Shown here piece after piece: positions 16,933 to 24,405 of a stretch of DNA of 64,000 bases. Location: NCBI RefSeq assembly GCF_016623465.1, contig NZ_JAEDAJ010000001.1:875963-939962 (forward strand), written 5' to 3'. Every line of letters starts with the position of its first letter. The stretch's first letter is position 1. Source of the DNA: Brachybacterium halotolerans (GTDB lineage: Bacteria > Actinomycetota > Actinomycetes > Actinomycetales > Dermabacteraceae). Both the position numbers and the translations under genes were made by a program. Below the pieces are notes generated by a model. The model searched no databases, was not told the DNA's origin, and was given only the letters and a program-made list of their open reading frames with translations.

Positions 16933-18753
16933 GTGGCAGAGTCGACCGAGGTATCCGATCTCATACCGATCGCTAGCAAGACACGGACAACCCAATCTTG
17001 CTTCCAACAGTGCCTTTACAGCGTGCCAAACTTCCAACGCCCCTATAGTTGGTCGATCGACCAACTAGTGGACTTCTGGGATGACGTAATCCTCGCCAAG
17101 GGTGACTTCTTTTTTGGCTCTACGGTAACATGGGTAAGCGAAAAGCGGGAACTCTTCAACGACACGTACTCGATCATCGATGGCCAACAGCGGTTAACCA
17201 CCAGCGCCATTTTGCTATCGGTCGTACGAGACGCCTTCGACAAAATCACGCACGATTTCGGCTCGACCGACGCCGCGGCGTCGCTAGCCGCCAAGAACCA
17301 ATCTGCCACGACTCAAAAGTACCTATTGGTATCCGATGACGACGGCGAAGAGCATCGCGTCCTGGAACGACCAGAAGACATGTTCTATGAGATAATTCAG
17401 AAACCGACAGCAATCCCTTCGGGGGCTCAGTGGAACGGGAGCGCCCAGAGAATCGGTGCGGCACGCGCCTTCTTCGAGTCGAAAGTGCTTTCAGAACTGG
17501 ATGGCCTGTCGCCGGACGAACAGGTCGAACGACTCAAGGCTCTACGTGCAAACGCCTTGAAGGCACGGGTTATTCAAGTGGAGCTTGCATCGGAAGAAGA
17601 CGGATTTCTGGTGTTCGAAACATTAAACACCAGAGGGTCAGAATTACGATTGACTGACCTCGTTAAGAACCTCCTTATTCGAGGCGGAGCTTCCGACGCA
17701 TCGGATCGCGGCGCCATCTCGCGCCGATGGGAAAGACTCATCAGTCAGGTAGAGAGCACTAGAGGGTCAACCGACACCGCAGATCGATTTATCTGGCAGT
17801 CCTGGAATTCCCGGCGAGACGCGCTCAAGGAGCCCGAGCTTTTCAAGGCCATCAGCAAGGTCGTCGCCGGAAGCCCACGTGCACATTTGGCGTTCCTACA
17901 GGAACTTGAAGTGGACGCAAAAACATATCAGTGGCTTGAGGACGAATCTGTTCCGGCACAGTCACCACAGCGCGGTTCTCGAAATCCATTCGCTGTTCCT
18001 GAGTTCGTTGACAGCGTGCGCGCTCTAGCAATTTTTAACGTTTCGGTCGCGAATTCAACGCTCCTCGCAGTCGCTCGCAAATTTTCAGAGACAACGCTGA
18101 TAACAAAGACGCAGTTGATCGACGTAGTAAGTTTGGTCGAAAAGTTCCATTTCCAGTTCACAGCGTTGACGAATAGTGGATCGACCGGAGGCACGCGTGC
18201 ACGATATAATCGATTCGCTGTCCGCCTCGAGAAGGCGAGTACCCGGGCGGACGTCGCCGCGGCAATTGCCGATCTGAGAGACAAGCTCAACGCTAGCCTA
18301 CCGTCTAGGTTGCGCGCGCGCGAGGCGTTTCGCGCCCTATTCTACGCTCCAAACCTTCAACTCAAGCAGTCTCAGAAGCTGCGAGCTCGACGCATATTCA
18401 TCGCATACGTGTTGATTTCCTTCGCTAAAAGCCGGCAATTGCTGCCAGCCGGGCAAACTGGAGAATCCTGGTCCATAGAGCACATTAAGCCCCAGTCGCT
18501 CGCAACGGAAGGGCACGATGATCCGATATATTCGATCGGAAATCTCGCACTCCTGACAGAAGGACTCAACGGGAACTTGGGGAACGGGGACTACAGAGCA
18601 AAATTGCCCGCTCTCGAGGCTGGTAGTGTTTACTTTGACCTTGAGCTTATGCGGTGGAAAGCGGATGGAATTCTAGTGCCGAGCAGAGAGGACATCTCAC
18701 GCCGTGCAGAACTTCTCGCCGATGAGGCACTGGATCGGGTGTGGGGAATTTAA
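16933..18753 (+). CDS. DUF262/DUF1524 protein, GmrSD-like modification-dependent nuclease
   Basis: A 606-residue stand-alone protein. The N-terminal DUF262 (ParB/sulfiredoxin-like NTPase) has VPNFQRPYSW (31-40), DGQQR (83-87) and ETLNTRGSELRLTDLVKNLL. The C-terminal DUF1524 HNH domain has EHI (516-518) and a downstream Asn in IGNLALL (about 537). In GmrSD and SspE this pair senses modified or phosphorothioated DNA and cuts it, giving phage resistance. Codon usage (AAA, ATA, TTA, AAT) is unlike the neighbours, which use G/C-ending codons, so transfer is likely. It sits alone between iclR and uxuB. Substrate is unknown. Confidence 0.85.
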   Translation: MAESTEVSDLIPIASKTRTTQSCFQQCLYSVPNFQRPYSWSIDQLVDFWDDVILAKGDFFFGSTVTWVSEKRELFNDTYSIIDGQQRLTTSAILLSVVRDAFDKITHDFGSTDAAASLAAKNQSATTQKYLLVSDDDGEEHRVLERPEDMFYEIIQKPTAIPSGAQWNGSAQRIGAARAFFESKVLSELDGLSPDEQVERLKALRANALKARVIQVELASEEDGFLVFETLNTRGSELRLTDLVKNLLIRGGASDASDRGAISRRWERLISQVESTRGSTDTADRFIWQSWNSRRDALKEPELFKAISKVVAGSPRAHLAFLQELEVDAKTYQWLEDESVPAQSPQRGSRNPFAVPEFVDSVRALAIFNVSVANSTLLAVARKFSETTLITKTQLIDVVSLVEKFHFQFTALTNSGSTGGTRARYNRFAVRLEKASTRADVAAAIADLRDKLNASLPSRLRAREAFRALFYAPNLQLKQSQKLRARRIFIAYVLISFAKSRQLLPAGQTGESWSIEHIKPQSLATEGHDDPIYSIGNLALLTEGLNGNLGNGDYRAKLPALEAGSVYFDLELMRWKADGILVPSREDISRRAELLADEALDRVWGI

Positions 18754-18851
18754 TCAACTACGCGCCGTCGCGACAATCGACGGTTAATTCGCATTTCTAT
18801 TCCAACCTTTTGTGCAACAAGGCTCGTCGCCTTCAATCTCGAAAGGGAGGA
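18754..18851. other. AT-rich right flank of the DUF262 island
   Basis: Non-coding and AT-richer, continuing the composition of the preceding gene. It ends at TTAGATT (18852-18858), where GC returns to the local norm. I see no transposase, integrase or strong terminator. Confidence 0.5.
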
Positions 18852-20339
18852 TTAGATTGCGTCCTTCATCGCCGCCTCGATGCCGTGGCGGGCGATCACC
18901 TCGAGCAGCTTGCCGACGCGCTCGGTGAACGCCTCCTCGCGGGGCAGGTCGTGCCCCAGGAAGCCCGCGTCGAGCACGGCGCGGGCGATCTCGCGCGGAG
19001 CGGTCGCGGAGCCGACGGAGCGCAGGATGCGCTCGCGCGCGGGCTCGTCGACCGCCTCCATCTCAGGGGTGACGGCCACACCGTCGGGCTGGACGGTCGT
19101 CGCGATCCATCCGGCGATGAGCAGGGCGAACACGTGCGGCATGCGCCCCTGGCGCAGGTGCTGGAGCGCGGCGACCGGGATGCGCTGGGGCAGGCGGATG
19201 GAGCCGAGCGAAGCGATGCGGGAGGTCGAGTCCGCGAGCGGCACGTTCTCCCAGCGCCGCACCAGCGAGGCGATGTACTCCTCCGGATCCAGGCCGTCGG
19301 GCAGCGGGATCGTGGGCAGGGCGTCGCGGCGGATCTGCGCGAGCACGGTGTCCTGCACGGCCGGGCGCCGCCAGGTGCCGGGGATGGTGGGGATCCCCTG
19401 CAGCACGCCCAGGTAGGCGAGGAGCGACTGCGAGGCGTTGACCAGGCGCAGCTTCACGAGCTCGTAGCGATCCACCTGGTCGCTGATCACGGCGCCGCCG
19501 GCCTCCCAGCCGGGTCGGCCGCCGGGGTGGTCCTCCTGCATGACCCACATGGTGAACTCCTCGGTGCGCACCGGGGCCTCGTCGCGCACGCCCAGCAGGC
19601 GCTCGACGCTGCGTCGGGTGTCGTCCGTGGTCGAGGGCACGATGCGGTCGACCATCGAGTTCGGGAAGCCGACGCGGGTGCCGGCGAAGCGCAGCACGTC
19701 CTCGTCGGCCCCGGCCTCCTGGAGGAACTGCGTGACGACGGCGCGGGCGACGTCGCCGTTGCCCTGGAGGTTGTCGCAGGACTGGATCGTGAACGGCTCG
19801 CCGCTCGCGGCGCGGCGCTCGATGCCCCGGGCGATCGCGCCGATGACCGTGCGCGGGGCGTCGCCGGATCCCGGGCCCGCCCCCGTTCCCGCGGCGAGGT
19901 CGGCGCGGATGGCCGGGTCCTCGAGGTCCAGGCCCCGAGCGTTGGGCGACCAGCCGTAGCCGCCCTCGGAGACGGTGAGGGTGAGGATCCTGCGTGCGGG
20001 GTCGGCGATCTCCGCGACGACGGCCGCGGGGTCCTCGGTGAGGATCCCGAAGCGTCGGTGCACGTCGACGACCTGCGCGCTCTCGCCCTGCGGGGACAGC
20101 TGCAGCACCGAGTAGAGGCCGTCCTGGGCGGTCATGGCGTCGACGACGGCTCGGCTGCGGTGCCCGAACGCGCTGATCCCCCAGTCCCCGCCCGCGGCCT
20201 CCATCGCCCGCGCGGTGTACACCGCGGTGTGGGCGCGATGGAAGTTCCCGAGCCCCAGATGGATCATCCCAGGGGTGGGCGGGGCGGAGACCCCGATCTG
20301 CGTGAGCGGGGAGAAGGTCGACCGGTTCAGGGGTTCCAT
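18852..20339 (-). CDS. uxuB: Mannitol dehydrogenase family protein, probable D-fructuronate reductase
   Basis: A 495-residue long-chain polyol dehydrogenase. The Rossmann start is MIHLGLGNFHRAHTAVYTA, with TIQSCDNLQGNG, GFPNSMVDRIVPST and the catalytic VDRYELVKLRLVNASQSLLAYLG (K and N of the KxxxxN..H signature). UxuB reduces fructuronate to mannonate, the ManD substrate, so it completes the pathway with manD, kdgK and eda about 6 kb away. Mannitol or tagaturonate reductases share the fold, and the assignment rests on context. The 13 bp gap to the upstream GH127 gene suggests cotranscription. Confidence 0.82.
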   Translation of the reverse strand: MEPLNRSTFSPLTQIGVSAPPTPGMIHLGLGNFHRAHTAVYTARAMEAAGGDWGISAFGHRSRAVVDAMTAQDGLYSVLQLSPQGESAQVVDVHRRFGILTEDPAAVVAEIADPARRILTLTVSEGGYGWSPNARGLDLEDPAIRADLAAGTGAGPGSGDAPRTVIGAIARGIERRAASGEPFTIQSCDNLQGNGDVARAVVTQFLQEAGADEDVLRFAGTRVGFPNSMVDRIVPSTTDDTRRSVERLLGVRDEAPVRTEEFTMWVMQEDHPGGRPGWEAGGAVISDQVDRYELVKLRLVNASQSLLAYLGVLQGIPTIPGTWRRPAVQDTVLAQIRRDALPTIPLPDGLDPEEYIASLVRRWENVPLADSTSRIASLGSIRLPQRIPVAALQHLRQGRMPHVFALLIAGWIATTVQPDGVAVTPEMEAVDEPARERILRSVGSATAPREIARAVLDAGFLGHDLPREEAFTERVGKLLEVIARHGIEAAMKDAI

Positions 20340-20352
20340 GGCCCCATAGGTA

Positions 20353-22305
20353 TCAGAACTCGTCCTCGTTGCCGTCGCTGAGCCACGCCCCGATCACCGG
20401 GAACTCCATGACGCGCAGGCGCGCCGTGCCGTAGGGGACGAGGCGCAGCCCGTGCACGGGACCGTGCTCGAGCACCGGGCTCGCCGGTGGCGGGGTCGCC
20501 GAGGCGCCGTCCGCCTGCCACTGGGAGAGGCGGCTGCCGCGGGCCTCGAGGGTGAGGGCCTCTCCCGCGGCGAAAGGAGCGGCGGGGATCTCGCCGTGGC
20601 CGATCTGCCAGGCACCTGCCTGCTCCACGTCGGCGAGCGCCCAGCTCCAGTTCCCCCGCGGGCGGATCTCCCACTCCCCCAGGCCGGGGGCGTCCGGAAC
20701 CTCCACCCAGTTCTCGCCCGGGGTCGCGACCATGACCAGCGGGCCCACGTGCACCGCGGCGGCCTGCCTCTCGCGCCGCTCGACGCGGGCGCGCATCGGC
20801 AGCGTGAGCTCGATGGTGGTCTCGCCGTGCCAGGCGCGGCGCAGCTCCACGTGCCCGTCGGCCGACGGTTCGACCGGGATCTCCTCGCCGTCCACCACGA
20901 GTCGCGGCGCATCGCACCAGGTGGGGATGCGCAGGCGCAGCGGCATCTCGGCGTCCTCCGCGGCGGCCGGTCCCGACCGGTCTCCCCCGCGCACCAGGAT
21001 CCGCACGCTGTCGCGGAACGGGTAGTCGGTGATCACGTCGAGGTGGAGGGGCGTGCCGTCCGCGTCGACGTCGATCGTGCAGGGAGCGTAGGCGACGGCG
21101 CGGAGGCCGCCGTCGGGGTCGCGCACCCAGAGGTTGGCGGCGAACTTGGGCCAGCCCTGGTGGAGGTTCGCGGTGCAGCATCCGAAGTGCGGCTCGAGGC
21201 CGAACATGTTCGCGTCGTCGCTCGAGAACGACCAGTCGCGGTGGGCGACGGAGACCTCGATCTGGGTGCCCTGCTGGTGGTACTGGTGGGCTCGCATCCG
21301 TGGATCGCACGAGGCCGCGAGCAGGTTGAAGGCGAGGGATTCGAGCCGGTCGCCCTGCACGGCATCGCCGTGCACCGTCGCGAGCACCTCGACGGTGTGC
21401 ATCATCTCCACGACCAGGCAGGTCTCGATGCCGGCGGTCGCCTCGCGGCCGCCCAGCCACTCGTCGCCGGAGAACCAGCCGTGGGCCTGGCCGTGCCAGC
21501 GCATGAGGTGCGCGAGGGCCTCCTCGGTGCGCGCACGATGGCCGGGGTCGCCGTCGACGAGCTGGGCGGCGGCGCCGGCCTTGAGCCCCATCGCGACGTT
21601 CACGCCATGGGCCGAGTGGGCGGAGACCTGGGCCTGACCGGTGATGACGCGCTCGATGAGGTGGGTGTCCCAGTCGAAGGTCTGGGAGAGGACGAGGCGG
21701 GCGAGGTCCTCGAGCCGGTCGCTCGCCTCCGCCTGCTCCGCCGGGAGGTGTGCGCGGGTCCAGGCGATCGTGAGCACGTCCTCGGCGCCGCGCGCCTTCG
21801 CCCACTGCGCGAGCGGGCGCGCGGGCAGGTGCGCGAGCTGGAAGCGGTGCCAGCGCAGCAGGAACGGGACGACGCGCGCATCGCCGGTCGCCTCGGCGTG
21901 CTGGATCAGCACCTTCGCGGCGACCATGCGCGGCCACCAGTCCTCGTCGGCCGTCGGCCCGAAGAAGCCGTCCTCGCGCTGGGAGCCGAGCATCCATTCG
22001 ATCCAGGGCCGGGCCTGGGCGATGAGCTGCTCGTCGCCGAGCACGTGCGCGAGGGGGACGAGTCCGTCGAGATAGTAGGGGCCGCGCTCCCAGCTCTCGC
22101 CGTCCCCGCCGAGCCAGCCGCTGTCGGGGCCGACGTCCGGCCAGACCTCGGGCAGACGTCCGGTGATCCCGTCGGCCTGCAGCCGCAGCTGCCGCTCGAG
22201 CCAGCCGCGCGGCCGGATCGCGCCGAGCGGGAGGGTGGCCGCGACGTCGGGTAGCGGGTTCCAGGTGCCGTCGGACGCGGAGCCCGATGTGGGAGCGGCG
22301 CTCAT
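20353..22305 (-). CDS. Glycoside hydrolase GH127-like (DUF1680), putative beta-L-arabinofuranosidase
   Basis: A 650-residue alpha/alpha-barrel protein. Family features are LPLGAIRPRGWLERQLRLQADG at the N-terminus, RGPYYLDGLVPLAHVLGDEQL, and FGCCTANLHQGWPKFAANLW, which carries the paired cysteines and the Zn-Cys nucleophile region of GH127. A C-terminal beta-sandwich follows. Characterised members release beta-L-arabinofuranose, but DUF1680 is functionally broad. No signal peptide is visible, so it should act on imported oligosaccharides. ATGA overlap with the upstream GH2 gene shows an operon. Confidence 0.82.
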   Translation of the reverse strand: MSAAPTSGSASDGTWNPLPDVAATLPLGAIRPRGWLERQLRLQADGITGRLPEVWPDVGPDSGWLGGDGESWERGPYYLDGLVPLAHVLGDEQLIAQARPWIEWMLGSQREDGFFGPTADEDWWPRMVAAKVLIQHAEATGDARVVPFLLRWHRFQLAHLPARPLAQWAKARGAEDVLTIAWTRAHLPAEQAEASDRLEDLARLVLSQTFDWDTHLIERVITGQAQVSAHSAHGVNVAMGLKAGAAAQLVDGDPGHRARTEEALAHLMRWHGQAHGWFSGDEWLGGREATAGIETCLVVEMMHTVEVLATVHGDAVQGDRLESLAFNLLAASCDPRMRAHQYHQQGTQIEVSVAHRDWSFSSDDANMFGLEPHFGCCTANLHQGWPKFAANLWVRDPDGGLRAVAYAPCTIDVDADGTPLHLDVITDYPFRDSVRILVRGGDRSGPAAAEDAEMPLRLRIPTWCDAPRLVVDGEEIPVEPSADGHVELRRAWHGETTIELTLPMRARVERRERQAAAVHVGPLVMVATPGENWVEVPDAPGLGEWEIRPRGNWSWALADVEQAGAWQIGHGEIPAAPFAAGEALTLEARGSRLSQWQADGASATPPPASPVLEHGPVHGLRLVPYGTARLRVMEFPVIGAWLSDGNEDEF

Positions 22306-24233
22306 GCGCCGGCCTCCCCGGTGACGAAGCCGCGGATCACCGCGGCATCGAGCTTCGGCCGACGGTCGGCGGTCGCGAGACCGTTGGCCTCCTGCTGCGT
22401 GTCGGTGAGCTGGGTATAGCAGAAGCCGGCGAGGACGGGGCTCGCGGTGACGGCCTCGAACAGTCCGCCGACGCGCTCGGTGAACTCCTCCTCGCTGCCG
22501 ACGACCGCGTATCCCCAGGTCTCGGCCACGGCGAAGGCGATGCCGCCGAACTCGGTGAGCATCACGGGGGCGTCGGGGCCGAGCTCGCTCGCGCCGTCGA
22601 GGACGGGCCTGCGCCCCTGCGGGCCCATGCCGGTGATCGTGCGTTCGAGGGCGGCGGCGTCGGCGTAGTGGGCGCGCAGCCGGGGCGGGTCGGTGCAGTA
22701 GTCGTGGACGGTGAGCAGGTCGCCGCCGGTGTGCTCGTAGCCGTCGTTGGAGACGACGGGCCGGCTCGGGTCGAGGGCCCGGGTCAGGGCGGTCATGGCG
22801 AGGGCGAGCTGGCGCTGTCCGGGGTGGTCGGCGAGGTCGCGCACGCCCCAGCTCTCGTTGATCGGCACCCAGGTGACGATGCTCGGGTGAGCGCGGTACT
22901 GGGCGACGATCTCGGCCCACTCGGAGCTGAGCGCGGCGACGGCGCGCGGCGAGTACGTATAGGCGTTCGCGGTCTCGCCCCAGATCATCAGACCCTGGCG
23001 GTCGGCCTGGAACAGCAGGCGCGGGTCCTCGGTCTTCTGGTGGATGCGGGCTGCGTTGAAGCCGAGGTCGAGGATCAGCCCGACCTCCTCACGGCAGGCA
23101 TCGGCCGACGGCGGGGTGAGGTGCGTGTCCGGCCAGAAACCCTGTTCCAGGACGGATCGCATGTAGCAGGGCTCGCCGTTGAGCAGGAACCAGCCCCGGT
23201 CGACCCCGACGGTGCGCAGACCCAGGTAGCCGAAGGCCTCGTCTCGGACGACGCCCGCGCCCGCATCCGCGCCGTCGTCGTCGCTCGCGAGCACGAGGAT
23301 GCGGGCGTCCACGAGGTGCGGGTGGCCGGGTCGCCACAGCAGGCGGTCGCGGGCCTGGGTGTTGCGAAGTGCGGAGATCTCCACGGCGCCGGCGACGCGG
23401 GGCTCCACGGCGTCGAGCTCGATCGCGCCGAGCTGCTCGGTGCCGCGATCCGTCGTGCTGCTGAGCTCGACGCGCACCCGGGTGCCGGGGCGGGGCCGAC
23501 GGGCCAGGTCCACGACCACCTCGACGCGGCAGCGGGCGAGGTCCGTCTCGGCGGTGAAGGCCGTGACGTGCTGGTCCGGCACGATCTCGATCCACACGCT
23601 GCGCCAGATGCCGGTGGTGCGGTCGTACCAGATGCCGTGGGGCTTCTCCTCCCAGTCCTGCTTGCCGTGGGGCAGGTCCACGTCGTGGGGGTCGTCGGCG
23701 GCGCGGACCACGATCACCGCGGTGCCGTCGTCGGCGAGGTGGTCGGTGAGGTCGACGGTGAAGGCGGTCTGTCCCCCGGCGTGCTGCCCGGCGAGGCGGC
23801 CGTTGACCCACACCATCGCCTCGTGGTCGACCGCGCCGAGGTGCAGCAGGGCGCGATGCCCCACGGGCGGGGAGACCCGGGCGGTGCGCCGGTACCAGAC
23901 GACGGGGTGGAAGCCGCGGTCGCCGATCCCGGAGGCCTCGCTCTCGGGGACGAAGGGCACCCGGATCTGCCGGTCCAGCGGATCGGGGCGGTCGGCGGAC
24001 GCGCCTGCCGATCCGTCCGCTCCCGCTGCTCCGCCGGCGTCCGTCGATCCGCCCGCACCCGCCGTTCCGCCGGTGAACCAGTGCTCGGCGAGGCCGCGGT
24101 CCTCGTCGTCGTGGGCGAAGGCCCAGGTGCCGTCGAGGCTGGTCCAGCTCTCGCGGATCAGGGTGGGGCGGGGGTGGGTGCCGTCCTGGGCAGTGGCGCG
24201 CAGGGTCGTGCCGGCGGTCGCGCGAGCAGTCAT
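22302..24233 (-). CDS. Glycoside hydrolase family 2 beta-glycosidase
   Basis: A 643-residue GH2 enzyme. Order: jelly-roll sugar-binding domain (WYRRTARV, MVWVNGRLAGQHAGGQTAF), immunoglobulin-like domain, then the TIM barrel with acid/base Glu in WVPINESWG and nucleophile Glu in LTEFGG, ending FCYTQLTDTQQEANGL. Beta-galactosidase, beta-glucuronidase and beta-mannosidase share this plan. The glucuronidase NxK pair is not evident, so the substrate is open. A low-complexity Gly/Ala/Asp/Ser insert lies near residues 54-82. No signal peptide. It heads the GH2-GH127-uxuB operon. Confidence 0.88.
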   Translation of the reverse strand: MTARATAGTTLRATAQDGTHPRPTLIRESWTSLDGTWAFAHDDEDRGLAEHWFTGGTAGAGGSTDAGGAAGADGSAGASADRPDPLDRQIRVPFVPESEASGIGDRGFHPVVWYRRTARVSPPVGHRALLHLGAVDHEAMVWVNGRLAGQHAGGQTAFTVDLTDHLADDGTAVIVVRAADDPHDVDLPHGKQDWEEKPHGIWYDRTTGIWRSVWIEIVPDQHVTAFTAETDLARCRVEVVVDLARRPRPGTRVRVELSSTTDRGTEQLGAIELDAVEPRVAGAVEISALRNTQARDRLLWRPGHPHLVDARILVLASDDDGADAGAGVVRDEAFGYLGLRTVGVDRGWFLLNGEPCYMRSVLEQGFWPDTHLTPPSADACREEVGLILDLGFNAARIHQKTEDPRLLFQADRQGLMIWGETANAYTYSPRAVAALSSEWAEIVAQYRAHPSIVTWVPINESWGVRDLADHPGQRQLALAMTALTRALDPSRPVVSNDGYEHTGGDLLTVHDYCTDPPRLRAHYADAAALERTITGMGPQGRRPVLDGASELGPDAPVMLTEFGGIAFAVAETWGYAVVGSEEEFTERVGGLFEAVTASPVLAGFCYTQLTDTQQEANGLATADRRPKLDAAVIRGFVTGEAGA

Positions 24234-24405
24234 CGTCGATTGCCTTTCGAGGGTTCGTGGGACCGACGCTACCGGTCCGCGAAGCCCGAGGCCAGAGGTT
24301 CTCCCCACGTGGGAATGTTCGCGATGATCGTCGAGCGTCGTCCGCACAGCCGATCCACAGCCGGGCGACAGCTGGGGCTCGACGGACGCTCGCTACGTTC
24401 GCCCG
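24234..24405. promoter_or_regulatory. Divergent promoter region of GH2 operon and arylsulfotransferase gene
   Basis: The 172 bp gap holds an inverted repeat GGACCG-7-CGGTCC (24260-24278), a perfect palindrome CCCACGTGGG (24304-24313) and, on the plus strand, TACGTT (24394-24399) 6 nt before ATG 24406, consistent with a leaderless transcript. Either dyad could be the operator of a regulator shared by both genes. Confidence 0.45.

Noticed and set aside
18372-18569. Short minus-strand frames inside the DUF262 gene
   Set aside because: No ribosome site or protein-like motifs, fully inside a convincing gene.
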